NCBI RefSeq assembly: GCF_001475545.1
Contig: NZ_LDQC01000083.1
Location: forward strand, 1-50,336
Direction: 5' to 3'
DNA: 50,336 nucleotides
From: Curtobacterium luteum
GTDB taxonomy: Bacteria; Actinomycetota; Actinomycetes; Actinomycetales; Microbacteriaceae
The number at the start of each line of letters is the position of its first letter. Position 1 is the first letter of the stretch. Below the pieces are notes generated by a model, which saw only the letters and a program-made list of their open reading frames with translations, did not search any database and was not told the DNA's origin. A program made the position numbers and the translations under genes. This document shows positions 19,505 through 27,292 of this stretch, in pieces.

Positions 19505-19999
19505 ATGACCGACACGAACCCCTCCGGCGACCAGGCGGTCACCCCGGCCGACGGGGCGGACGCCGCCACGGGCCTCCAGGCCGGCGCCCCGTCCGCCGAC
19601 GTCGACTGGAGCGTCCTGCGGGACGCGGCCACGGCCGCGATGCGGCACGCGTACGCGCCGTACTCGTCCTTCCCGGTGGGGGCCGCGGCGCTCACCGACG
19701 ACGGCCGCGTCGTCTCCGGCTGCAACGTCGAGAACGCGTCGTACGGTGTGACGCTCTGCGCGGAGTGCTCGCTCGTCTCGCAGCTGCACATGACCGGCGG
19801 CGGCAAGCTCGTCGCCTTCACGTGCGTCGACGGCGACGGCGCGACCCTGATGCCGTGCGGCCGCTGCCGGCAGCTGCTGTTCGAGCACTCCGCCGAGGGG
19901 ATGCTCCTCGAGACCGTCTCCGGCATCCGCACCATCGACGAGGTCCTGCCGGACGCCTTCGGGCCCCGCACCCTCGTCACCTACCAGCAGGAGCACTGA
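19505..19999 (+). CDS. cdd: Cytidine deaminase
   Basis: Converts cytidine and deoxycytidine to uridine and deoxyuridine in pyrimidine salvage. The 164-residue protein is the tetrameric zinc form. The zinc site is TLCAECSLVS (Cys, catalytic Glu) with PCGRCRQLL supplying the other two Cys, and GCNVENASYG is the substrate loop. The first 35 residues (Ala/Gly/Asp-rich) exceed the usual family N-terminus. They include a stretch at 19571-19584 that reads as a GCCTCCAGGCCGG fragment, so repeat sequence may have extended the gene. ATG 19505 has GGAGG supplied by the upstream repeat half-site. Confidence 0.95.
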   Translation: MTDTNPSGDQAVTPADGADAATGLQAGAPSADVDWSVLRDAATAAMRHAYAPYSSFPVGAAALTDDGRVVSGCNVENASYGVTLCAECSLVSQLHMTGGGKLVAFTCVDGDGATLMPCGRCRQLLFEHSAEGMLLETVSGIRTIDEVLPDAFGPRTLVTYQQEH

Positions 20000-20004
20000 T
20001 CCAC

Positions 20005-21303
20005 ATGGCCGTCGAGCCCTTCGACACCGTCGACCTCATCCGCACGAAGCGCTCCGGCGGTGCCCTCGCCACCGCCGAGATCGACTGGCTGGTCGACGCG
20101 TACACGCGCGGCTACGTCGAGGACCCGCAGATGGCGGCACTCGCGATGGCGATCTTCCTGAACGGCATGGAGCGGCGGGAGATCAAGGACCTCACGCTCG
20201 CGATGATCGCCTCGGGGGAGCGGATGTCGTTCGACGCCCTCGGCAAGACCACCGTCGACAAGCACTCCACCGGCGGGGTCGGCGACAAGATCACGCTCCC
20301 GCTCGCGCCGCTCGTCGCCTCGTTCGGCGTCGCGGTGCCGCAGCTGTCCGGCCGTGGGCTCGGCCACACCGGGGGGACGCTCGACAAGCTCGAGTCGATC
20401 CCCGGCTGGCAAGCGTCGTTGTCGAACGACCGCATGCTGTCGATCCTGTCCGACGTCGGCGCGGTGATCTGCGCAGCCGGGTCCGGGCTCGCCCCCGCGG
20501 ACAAGAAGCTCTACGCACTCCGGGACATCACCGGCACCGTCGAGTGCATCCCGCTCATCGCGTCGAGCATCATGTCGAAGAAGATCGCCGAGGGCACCGG
20601 CGCGCTCGTGCTCGACGTGAAGTTCGGGTCCGGCGCGTTCATGCCCTCGTACGAGGCCTCGCGCGAGCTCGCGCGGACGATGGTCGACCTCGGGAACGAC
20701 GCCGGGGTGAAGACCTCGGCGCTCCTGACCGACATGGAGGTCCCGCTCGGGCTGACCATCGGCAACGCGCTCGAGGTCCGAGAATCCGTCGAGGTGCTGG
20801 CGGGCGGCGGCCCGGCCGACGTCGTCGAGCTCACCGTCGCGCTGGCGACCGAGATGCTCACGCTGGCCGGGCTGCCGGACGCCGACCCGACCGCGGCCCT
20901 CGCCGACGGCCGCGCGATGGACACCTGGCGCCGCATGGTGGAGGCGCAGGGCGGCGATCCGTCCGCGGCGCTCCCCGTCGCTCGCGAGCAGCACGTCGTC
21001 ACCGCGCCGTCCTCGGGCGTGCTCGACTCGCAGGAGGCGCTGCCGTTCGGCGTCGCGGCGTGGCGTCTGGGCGCCGGTCGTGCGCGCGCGCAGGACCCGG
21101 TGCAGGCGGGCGCCGGCATCGAGCTGCACGTCAAGCCGGGCGACACCGTGACCGCCGGGCAGCCGCTCTGGACGCTGCACACCGACGAGCCGGAGCGGTT
21201 CGACCGGGCGCTCGAGTCGCTCGAGGGCGCGTGGTCGATCGGTTCGTCCGACGCCGCTGCGGCGGTCCGCGGGCCGATCGTGCGGGAGCGCATCGCGGGG
21301 TGA
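20005..21303 (+). CDS. deoA: Thymidine/pyrimidine-nucleoside phosphorylase
   Basis: Splits thymidine or uridine with phosphate to base and (deoxy)ribose-1-phosphate. The 432-residue length fits the family. Motifs include VDKHSTGGVGDKITLPLAP (phosphate and nucleoside site), SGRGLGHTGGTLDKLESI and the KKIAEGTGALVLDVKFG Lys-rich substrate loop. AGGAG lies 12 nt before ATG 20005 within the cdd 3' end. It is five bases from cdd and clearly co-transcribed. Its sugar phosphate product could be isomerised by the mutase at 24379. Confidence 0.96.
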   Translation: MAVEPFDTVDLIRTKRSGGALATAEIDWLVDAYTRGYVEDPQMAALAMAIFLNGMERREIKDLTLAMIASGERMSFDALGKTTVDKHSTGGVGDKITLPLAPLVASFGVAVPQLSGRGLGHTGGTLDKLESIPGWQASLSNDRMLSILSDVGAVICAAGSGLAPADKKLYALRDITGTVECIPLIASSIMSKKIAEGTGALVLDVKFGSGAFMPSYEASRELARTMVDLGNDAGVKTSALLTDMEVPLGLTIGNALEVRESVEVLAGGGPADVVELTVALATEMLTLAGLPDADPTAALADGRAMDTWRRMVEAQGGDPSAALPVAREQHVVTAPSSGVLDSQEALPFGVAAWRLGAGRARAQDPVQAGAGIELHVKPGDTVTAGQPLWTLHTDEPERFDRALESLEGAWSIGSSDAAAAVRGPIVRERIAG

Positions 21304-21349
21304 TCCTGCCCGTGTCGCTGCTCGCGCGTTCCTGCGCTCCGTGTGGGGA

Positions 21350-21359
21350 GCCTCCAGTC
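21350..21359. repeat. Half-copy of the palindromic repeat
   Basis: GCCTCCAGTC matches one arm of the 5019-5058 palindrome, between deoA and the add promoter. The partner arm is missing. Confidence 0.5.
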
Positions 21360-21411
21360 CGGCCGTCCGTCTGTTGTGCACAGGTGACGGCGCGCGGTCG
21401 GTGACCACCGA

Positions 21412-21417
21412 TAGCCT
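21412..21417 (+). promoter_or_regulatory. -10 element for leaderless add
   Basis: TAGCCT lies 7 nt before ATG 21425. This suggests a new transcription unit starts here within the salvage gene run. Confidence 0.6.
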
Positions 21418-21424
21418 GGAGTGC

Positions 21425-22537
21425 ATGAGCGCCGACGCCACGACCTACCGCCTGCCCGACGCCGGAGCGGTCATCAACGACCTGCCCAAGGTGTCGCTGC
21501 ACGACCACCTCGACGGGGGGCTGCGGCCGGCGACGATCGTCGACCTCGCGTCGTCGGCCGGTGTCGACCTGCCGACCACCGATCCCGCGGCGCTCGGGCA
21601 GTGGTTCGCCGACCAGTCCAACTCGGGCTCGCTCGTGGAGTACCTCAAGACGTTCGACGTCACCACCTCGGTGATGCAGACCGCTCCGCAGCTGCACCGG
21701 GTCGCCAAGGAGTTCGTCGAGGACCTCGTCGCCGACGGCGTCGTCTACGGTGAGGTCCGCTGGGCACCCGAGCAGCACCTGCAGGGTGGGCTGACGCTCG
21801 ACCAGACGGTGGAGGCCGTGCAGGCCGGCATCGAAGAGGCCGTCGACGCCGCCGGCGGCTCGATCCGCGTCGGCCAGCTCGTCACCGCGATGCGGCACGC
21901 CGACCGCGCGCAGGAGATCGCCGAACTCGCCGTCCGCCACCGCGACCGCGGCGTCGTCGGCTTCGACATCGCCGGCGCCGAGGCCGGGTTCCCGCCCGCG
22001 AACCACCGGGCCGCGTTCGACTGGCTGGCCGCGCAGCTCTTCCCGGTCACGGTCCACGCGGGCGAGGCCGACGGGCTCGCCTCGATCCGGTCGGCCCTCG
22101 TCGACGGTCGTGCGCTCCGCCTCGGACACGGCGTCCGGATCTTCGAGGACATCTCCCTGTCCGACGCCGGCGACGGGTCGACCCTCGCGTCCCTCGGTGA
22201 GATCGCGTCGTGGGTGCGCGACCGCGAGATCCCGCTCGAGGTCGCGCCCTCGTCGAACCTGCAGACCGGTGCGATCGCAGCGTGGGGCGACGGCCTCGCC
22301 GACCACCCGTTCGACGTGCTGTACCAGCTCGGGTTCCGCGTGACGGTGAACACCGACAACCGCCTCATGAGCGACACCTCGCTCTCGAAGGAGCTCGCGC
22401 TCCTCGCCGGGACGTTCGGCTACGACCTCGACGACCTCGCCGCGTTCCAGATCAACGCCGCCCTGGGCTCGTTCCTCCCGCTCGAGGACCGCGAGGAGAT
22501 CATCGCCACCATCACCGCAGGACACCAGGAGGCCTAG
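21425..22537 (+). CDS. add: Adenosine deaminase
   Basis: Deaminates adenosine and deoxyadenosine to inosine forms, which the downstream purine nucleoside phosphorylase can cleave. The 370-residue protein has the metal motif SLHDHLDGGLRP near the N-terminus. The later motifs are TVHAGEADG (metal His and catalytic Glu region), LGHGVRIFED, PSSNLQTGA and NTDNRLMS with the metal/catalytic Asp. ATG 21425 is chosen because TAGCCT stands seven bases upstream and the family N-terminus follows; an in-frame start at 21341 would place the promoter inside the gene. Confidence 0.95.
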   Translation: MSADATTYRLPDAGAVINDLPKVSLHDHLDGGLRPATIVDLASSAGVDLPTTDPAALGQWFADQSNSGSLVEYLKTFDVTTSVMQTAPQLHRVAKEFVEDLVADGVVYGEVRWAPEQHLQGGLTLDQTVEAVQAGIEEAVDAAGGSIRVGQLVTAMRHADRAQEIAELAVRHRDRGVVGFDIAGAEAGFPPANHRAAFDWLAAQLFPVTVHAGEADGLASIRSALVDGRALRLGHGVRIFEDISLSDAGDGSTLASLGEIASWVRDREIPLEVAPSSNLQTGAIAAWGDGLADHPFDVLYQLGFRVTVNTDNRLMSDTSLSKELALLAGTFGYDLDDLAAFQINAALGSFLPLEDREEIIATITAGHQEA

Positions 22538-22540
22538 GAC

Positions 22541-23011
22541 GTGCCGCTCCCACCGCTGCCGGACGCCGCCGTCGTGCTCGGCGCCACCGCGTCGTCGTGG
22601 CGCGAAGCACTCCGGCTGACCGGGGACGCCCTCGTCGCCTCCGGCGCCACCACCGAGCCGTACACCGACGCCATGATCGAGATGGTCGAGGAGCACGGCC
22701 CGTACATCGTCATCTCACCGGGGCTCGCGTTCGCGCACGCCCGACCGGGCTCGTCGGTGGTCCGGGACGGCCTCGCGCTCGTCACGCTCGCGTCGCCGGT
22801 GGCGTTCGGGCACCCGCACAACGACCCCGTACGGGTCGTGCTCGGGCTCGCCGTCGCCGAGGTCGGGACGCACCTGGAGTCGATCGGTGAGATCGCGAAC
22901 ACCTTCAACGACGACACCGTGACGTCGCGGTTGGAGGCTGCGGGAACGGCGGACGAGATCCGGGCGATCCTCGGGGTCGCGTCCTCCGGTGCTGCGGGGG
23001 GCGCGTCGTGA
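22541..23011 (+). CDS. Orphan PTS EIIA component (ascorbate/mannitol-type)
   Basis: A 156-residue PTS EIIA domain. MVEEHGPYIVISPGLAFAHA carries the phosphohistidine (AFAHA) in the form seen in ascorbate-type (UlaC-like) EIIA proteins. The remainder (ALVTLASPVAFGHPHNDPV) also matches the fold. AGGAGG (22527-22532) is well placed before GTG 22541. It follows add by three bases, and its stop overlaps the EIIB start. No EIIC permease gene is in the window. The pair could serve a distant permease or act as a phosphorylation sensor; neither role can be decided from sequence. Confidence 0.87.
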   Translation: MPLPPLPDAAVVLGATASSWREALRLTGDALVASGATTEPYTDAMIEMVEEHGPYIVISPGLAFAHARPGSSVVRDGLALVTLASPVAFGHPHNDPVRVVLGLAVAEVGTHLESIGEIANTFNDDTVTSRLEAAGTADEIRAILGVASSGAAGGAS

Positions 23012-23286
23012 AGATCGTGACGATCTGCGGCGCCGGCATCGGATCGAGCGGGATCCTCAAGGTCAACGCCGAGAAGGCGCTGGCGTCGCTCGGGCTGAGC
23101 GCCGCCGTGGTGGCCGCGGACGTCGCCTCGGTCCGTGACGTCGCGGAGGATGCGAACGTCATCCTGACGAGCCAGGAGTTCGTCGAGGCGATCGGGGACA
23201 CCTACGCAGAGGTCATCGTGATCCGGAACCACTTCGACCAGGGCGAGATCACGGCGGCGGTGGACCGGGCGCTCGGCGAGCACTGA
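23008..23286 (+). CDS. Orphan PTS EIIB component (ascorbate-type)
   Basis: A 92-residue EIIB domain. The phosphocysteine loop near the N-terminus, IVTICGAGIGSSGILK, is of the UlaB/SgaB type. GTG 23008 overlaps the EIIA stop by four bases. As with EIIA, no EIIC partner is adjacent. The conserved Cys (residue 7) is intact, so phosphotransfer should be possible. The gene runs directly into a GC-rich tandem-repeat tract. Confidence 0.88.
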   Translation: MKIVTICGAGIGSSGILKVNAEKALASLGLSAAVVAADVASVRDVAEDANVILTSQEFVEAIGDTYAEVIVIRNHFDQGEITAAVDRALGEH

Positions 23287-23295
23287 GCCGCGCGT

Positions 23296-23495
23296 GGGTG
23301 GTGCGGTCGCGCGTGCGGTGCGGTCGCGTGTGTGCGGTGCTGTGCGGTGCGGGCGTGCGGTCGCGCGTGTGTGGTGCGGGCGTGCGGTCGCGCGTGTGTG
23401 GTGCGGTCGCGCGTGTGCGCTGCGGGCGTGCGGTCGCGCGTGTGTGGTGCGGGCGTGCGGGCGTGCGGTCGCGCGTGTGCGCTGCGGGGGTGCCG
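23296..23495. repeat. GC-rich degenerate tandem repeat, about 27-bp unit
   Basis: Four to five imperfect copies built from GCGGGCGTGCGGTCGCGCGT and short alternating GTGTG tracts fill nearly the whole EIIB-pnp gap. Long alternating purine-pyrimidine runs give Z-DNA potential. No gene is seen here. Confidence 0.8.
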
Positions 23496-23506
23496 TCGGC
23501 GCGCCC

Positions 23507-23512
23507 TAGGAT
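23507..23512 (+). promoter_or_regulatory. -10 element for leaderless pnp
   Basis: TAGGAT lies 6 nt before ATG 23519, immediately after the tandem-repeat tract. Confidence 0.6.
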
Positions 23513-23518
23513 CGGTGC

Positions 23519-24382
23519 ATGAGCACGGACAACCCGCTGAACGACCCCGCCGCCGACCCGTTCGAGGTCGCACGCGCCGCCGCCGACGTCATCGCGTCGA
23601 AGTCGGGGATCGAGCGGCACGACATCGCCCTGACCCTCGGATCCGGATGGGGCAAGGCCGCCGACATCATCGGCGAGACGGTCTCCGAGATCCCCGCGTC
23701 GGAGGTCCCCGGCTTCAGCGCCTCGGCCGTCCCCGGACACTCCGGCACGGTGCGCTCCATCGCCCTGCCGGACGGTCGCCACGCCCTCGTGATCGGTGCC
23801 CGGACGCACTACTACGAGGGCCACGGCGTCCGCCGCGTCGTGCACAGCGTCCGCACCGCCGCGGCGACGGGCGCCGCGGTGATGATCCTCACGAACGGGG
23901 CCGGTGGCATCAAGGAGCACTGGACGCCGGGCACGCCGGTCCTCATCAGCGACCACATCAACCTGACCGCCGACAGCCCGCTCGAGGGCGCGACCTTCGT
24001 CGACCTCACCGATCTCTACTCGGCACGACTCCGCGCCGTCGCACGCGGCGTGGACCCCTCGCTGGACGAAGGCGTCTACACGCAGTTCCGCGGCCCGCAC
24101 TACGAGACCCCGGCCGAGGTGCAGATGGCGAAGACCATCGGCGGGCACATCGTGGGCATGTCCACCGCGCTCGAGGCCATCGCCGCACGGCAGGCGGGCA
24201 TGGAGGTCCTCGGGTTCTCGCTCATCACGAACCTCGCGGCGGGCATCCAGAAGACGCCGCTGTCGCACGCCGAGGTGCTCGAGGCCGGCCGCGAGGCCGA
24301 ACCGCGCATCGCCGACCTGCTCGCCCGCGTGGTGGCGGCGATCGGGTCGTCGCCGGAGGCCGCCGAGGGATCCGCACTGTGA
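23519..24382 (+). CDS. Purine-nucleoside phosphorylase (trimeric, PNP/MTAP family)
   Basis: Cleaves inosine and guanosine nucleosides with phosphate to purine base and (deoxy)ribose-1-phosphate. The 287-residue length fits the trimeric family. Motifs: TLGSGWGKAAD (phosphate loop, Ser), HYYEGHGVRRVVHSV, LTNGAGGIKEHWTPG and GPHYETPAEVQMAK, plus the C-terminal ITNLAAGI loop. Start ATG 23519 has a TAGGAT -10 six bases upstream. Its GTGA stop overlap with the mutase gene links phosphorolysis directly to use of the sugar phosphate. Confidence 0.95.
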   Translation: MSTDNPLNDPAADPFEVARAAADVIASKSGIERHDIALTLGSGWGKAADIIGETVSEIPASEVPGFSASAVPGHSGTVRSIALPDGRHALVIGARTHYYEGHGVRRVVHSVRTAAATGAAVMILTNGAGGIKEHWTPGTPVLISDHINLTADSPLEGATFVDLTDLYSARLRAVARGVDPSLDEGVYTQFRGPHYETPAEVQMAKTIGGHIVGMSTALEAIAARQAGMEVLGFSLITNLAAGIQKTPLSHAEVLEAGREAEPRIADLLARVVAAIGSSPEAAEGSAL

Positions 24383-26043
24383 AGCTCGACGTCGACGCGG
24401 TCGTCGCCGCCGGGCGTGCCTGGTCCGCGCAGGACCCCGACGACGAGACCCGTGCCGAGCTCGACGCCGCCGTCGCGGCAGCGGCGAGCGGGGACGGGCC
24501 TGCCGTGCAGGAGCTCGCCGCGCGTTTCGCCGGTCGTCTGGCGTTCGGCACCGCAGGACTGCGCGCCGAGCTCGGGTACGGCCCGTTGCGGATGAACCGT
24601 GTCGTGGTGACGCAGGCCGCCGCGGGACTGGCCCGCTTCCTCATCGACTCCGGTCGGTCCCGGAGCGTCGTCATCGGGTACGACGGGCGCGTCAACTCCG
24701 ACGTCTTCGCCCGCGACTCCGCCGAGGTCATGCGCGGGCTCGGGCTCGACGTCACCCTGCTGCCGTCCGCGCTGCCCACCCCGGTGCTGGCGTTCGCCGT
24801 CCGGCACCTCGGGGTCGGTGCGGGTGTGATGGTCACCGCGAGCCACAACCCTCCGCGTGACAACGGCTACAAGGTGTACCTCGGCGAGGGCGACGAGGGC
24901 TCGCAGATCGTCCCCCCGGTCGACGCGACCATCGCCGCAGCCATCGACGCCGTCGCGGCCGGGTCGATCGTCGACCTCCCCCGGGCGACGGACTACACCG
25001 TGGCGGGCCCGGACCTCCTCGAGGCCTACGTCGCCGCGACGGCCGCCACCGTACCTGCGCCGGCGCTCCCCGCGCCGGACCAGCCGACCGTCGTGTACAC
25101 GGCGATGCACGGCGTCGGGTGGGAGACCGCACGTGCCGTGTTCGAGCGGGCCGGGTACGCGGTCCCGGACACCGTCCCGGAGCAGATCCAGCCGGACGGC
25201 GCCTTCCCGACGGTGTCGTTCCCGAACCCGGAGGAACCGGGCGCGATGGACCTCGCGATCGCACGCGGCCTTGCGGCTGGTGCCGACCTGGTGATCGCGA
25301 ACGACCCCGATGCCGACCGCCTCGCGCTCGCGATCCCGGACGGTGCGGGCTCCTTCCGACGGCTCTCCGGCAACGAGGTGGGATGGCTCCTCGGGTGGCA
25401 GGCCGCTGCCCGCGCGGCCTCCGACCGACGGGGTGGCACGCTCGCTGCCTCCATCGTGTCCTCGCCCGCACTGGCTCGTGTCGCGGAACGGCACGGTCTG
25501 GGGTACCGCGACACGCTGACCGGCTTCAAGTGGGTGTCGCGCGTGCCGGACCTGGTGTTCGGCTACGAGGAGGCGCTCGGGTACCTCGTCGACCCCGATG
25601 TCGTCCGTGACAAGGACGGCATCTCCGCGGCCCTGGCGCTGCTGGACCTCGCAACGACGCTCGCGGCCGACGGTCAGACCATCGCCGACCGCCTCGAGGC
25701 CTTCGCCGCCGAGTTCGGCGCGTTCGCGTCCGGGCAGGTGGCGACACGGGTGGACGACCTCGCGCGCATCGGCGAGATCATGGCCGCGCTCCGGGCCGAC
25801 CCGCCGTCGTCGCTCGGTCCGGTGGCCGTGCGGTCGGTGACGGACTACGCAGACGGGGCCGACGGGTTCCCGCCGTCGGACATCCTGCGGTACGACCTCG
25901 AGGGCGACGCCCGCGTGATCGTCCGGCCGAGCGGGACCGAGCCGAAGGTCAAGGTCTACATCGACACGGTCGCGGGGACGTCCGCCGAGGCTCAGGGCCT
26001 CGTCGACGCCCTCGCCACCGCCGTCCGCCCCCTCGTGTCGTAG
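24379..26043 (+). CDS. Phospho-sugar mutase (PGM2/phosphopentomutase-like)
   Basis: A 554-residue alpha-D-phosphohexomutase-superfamily enzyme. The phosphoserine loop is MVTASHNPPRDNG. The metal loop is IANDPDADRLAL. The sugar-binding loop GYEEALGYL and the phosphate loop RPSGTEPKVKVY complete the four domains. The length and N-terminal GRLAFGTAGLRAELG are typical of the PGM2-type branch, which includes enzymes acting on pentose-1-phosphates. Coupling to purine nucleoside phosphorylase argues for conversion of ribose-1-phosphate to ribose-5-phosphate. Phosphomannomutase or phosphoglucomutase activity cannot be ruled out. The GTG start overlaps the previous stop. Confidence 0.9.
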   Translation: MKLDVDAVVAAGRAWSAQDPDDETRAELDAAVAAAASGDGPAVQELAARFAGRLAFGTAGLRAELGYGPLRMNRVVVTQAAAGLARFLIDSGRSRSVVIGYDGRVNSDVFARDSAEVMRGLGLDVTLLPSALPTPVLAFAVRHLGVGAGVMVTASHNPPRDNGYKVYLGEGDEGSQIVPPVDATIAAAIDAVAAGSIVDLPRATDYTVAGPDLLEAYVAATAATVPAPALPAPDQPTVVYTAMHGVGWETARAVFERAGYAVPDTVPEQIQPDGAFPTVSFPNPEEPGAMDLAIARGLAAGADLVIANDPDADRLALAIPDGAGSFRRLSGNEVGWLLGWQAAARAASDRRGGTLAASIVSSPALARVAERHGLGYRDTLTGFKWVSRVPDLVFGYEEALGYLVDPDVVRDKDGISAALALLDLATTLAADGQTIADRLEAFAAEFGAFASGQVATRVDDLARIGEIMAALRADPPSSLGPVAVRSVTDYADGADGFPPSDILRYDLEGDARVIVRPSGTEPKVKVYIDTVAGTSAEAQGLVDALATAVRPLVS

Positions 26044-26094
26044 CGCCGGCGCGCCTCGCGCGCGGGGAGATGGTGCAGTTACCGCATCGATCCG

Positions 26095-26162
26095 CGGAAA
26101 CGACATCGAACCAGCAGGAGGTGCTGGTTCGATGTCGCACTCGTGGTTCGACGCGACTCCTG
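26095..26162. repeat. Flanking hairpin element, copy A
   Basis: A 68-bp element containing a perfect 16-bp stem (26101-26116 with 26122-26137) around a GGAGG loop, followed by CGTGGTTCGACGCG. It aligns without gaps to copy B at 27194-27261; by my count about 52 of 68 positions match. It lies between the mutase stop and the AbiEi-like gene. Confidence 0.8.
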
Positions 26163-26206
26163 CACATGCGATCGCAGCCGCGTGTCGTCCACACGGCCGA
26201 AGCTGA
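26132..26206 (+). CDS. Possible 24-codon leader peptide
   Basis: A short open frame starting ATG with AGGAGG (26116-26121) 10 nt upstream. The Shine-Dalgarno is exposed in the loop of hairpin copy A. It ends 37 nt before the AbiEi-like gene. It could be a regulatory leader or chance; copy B has no equivalent start. Confidence 0.2.
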   Translation: MSHSWFDATPAHAIAAACRPHGRS

Positions 26207-26243
26207 CGGCGCTCCAGAGCGAACCCGCGCGCACGATGACCAG

Positions 26244-27179
26244 ATGTCCGTCCCGCACCTCATCGTTGCTCATCCCGATCCCGCCGCGGCGAGGAAGCAG
26301 CAGCGTGACGTGCGGAGCGGTGCGCTGCTCCGCGTGGCCCACGGCGTCTTCGTGACCCGGGCGGAGTGGGAGACTGCGACGACGTGGGAACAGCACATCG
26401 CGCGCGCCGCGGCCGTCCAGCTCCGGTCGCCTGGCAGCATCGTGTCGCATGCATCAGCGGTCATCGTTCATCGGCTCCCTTGGATCCGGCCGGTACCCGA
26501 CCGTGTCACTCTGCTCGTTCCCGGCCGGGCCACGGCGCAGCGCACCCGGTTCGCTGACAAGGTCGCAACGACAGGTCGCGAGCTCGACACCGTCTCCGTG
26601 GACGGCGTGGACGTCACCGACCCCGCCACGACGGCAGTCGACGTCGCACTGCGGTACGACCGTGGACGCGCTCTCATGGTGGCCGACGCGGTCCTCCGCC
26701 GCGGCTGGCCGGAGGAACTGCTCGCCGGGCGAGCTGCCGCCCGGCCGAACGTGCGGGCGAGTCGTCGGCTCCGCGACGTGCTCAAGCTCGCATCACCGTT
26801 GTCCGAGTCCGCGGGGGAGAGCATCACCCACCTGGCCATGCACGACCTCGGCTTGCCTGCTCCCGTGCAGCAACAGGCCTTCCGCGACCAGGCCGGATTG
26901 ATCGGTCGCGTCGACTTCTGGTTCCCGGACCACGGCGTCGTCGTGGAGTTCGACGGTCTGGTGAAGTACCGCGACGCATCCCACCGCTCCGGCCGTTCGG
27001 CGGAAGAAGTCGTCATCGACGAGAAGCTGCGCGAGGACCGCCTCCGCGCGGTGCCCGACGTCCGCCACGTCGTGCGGCCCGTCTGGCGCGACGTCATGCC
27101 CGGCGGTCGACTCCCGACGATGCTTTCGGCAACAGGCTTGCCTGTTGCTCGGGGCATCACGGCGACGCTGCCGTGGTGA
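26244..27179 (+). CDS. AbiEi-like HTH protein with PD-(D/E)xK-type C-terminal domain
   Basis: A 311-residue protein. The N-terminal part (about 15-80) resembles the AbiEi antitoxin-type winged-helix region: RKQQRDVRSGALLRVAHGVFV, then SHASAVIVHRLPWI. The C-terminal part (about 185-270) resembles DUF559/Vsr-like nuclease folds: SAGESITHLAMHDLGLP, then RVDFWFPDHGVVVEFDGLVK, giving Asp224, Glu235, Asp237 and Lys241 in a PD-(D/E)xK-like order. Such proteins are common in Microbacteriaceae without a known toxin partner, and none is seen here. ATG 26244 is chosen since conservation starts just after it; the open frame extends to 26070 through a hairpin. Its base use looks less GC-skewed than its neighbours. 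Function is unknown: repressor, orphan antitoxin or nuclease. Confidence 0.75.
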   Translation: MSVPHLIVAHPDPAAARKQQRDVRSGALLRVAHGVFVTRAEWETATTWEQHIARAAAVQLRSPGSIVSHASAVIVHRLPWIRPVPDRVTLLVPGRATAQRTRFADKVATTGRELDTVSVDGVDVTDPATTAVDVALRYDRGRALMVADAVLRRGWPEELLAGRAAARPNVRASRRLRDVLKLASPLSESAGESITHLAMHDLGLPAPVQQQAFRDQAGLIGRVDFWFPDHGVVVEFDGLVKYRDASHRSGRSAEEVVIDEKLREDRLRAVPDVRHVVRPVWRDVMPGGRLPTMLSATGLPVARGITATLPW

Positions 27180-27193
27180 CCACTGACGAACTA

Positions 27194-27261
27194 CGAAAAC
27201 GACGTCGAACCGACTCGGGGAGCTGGTTCGACGTCGTTTTCGTGGTTCAACGCGGCTCGCG
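27194..27261. repeat. Flanking hairpin element, copy B (also likely terminator)
   Basis: A perfect 18-bp stem (27194-27211 with 27225-27242) with a 13-nt loop, ending in a TTTT-containing arm, followed by CGTGGTTCAACGCG. It is a direct repeat of copy A and lies between two convergent genes, so it can terminate both. Confidence 0.82.
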
Positions 27262-27292
27262 GCTCGCGGCACGCGCCGCGAGCGCGCCCGCC

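Noticed and set aside
23249-24268. Minus-strand ORF with Arg-Asp-Arg-Thr repeats opposite pnp
   Set aside because: Generated by the GC-rich tandem repeat and the antisense of a clear purine nucleoside phosphorylase gene.
26244-27179. Complete type IV toxin-antitoxin (AbiEi/AbiEii) system
   Set aside because: Only the AbiEi-like region is present; no nucleotidyltransferase toxin gene lies on either side.
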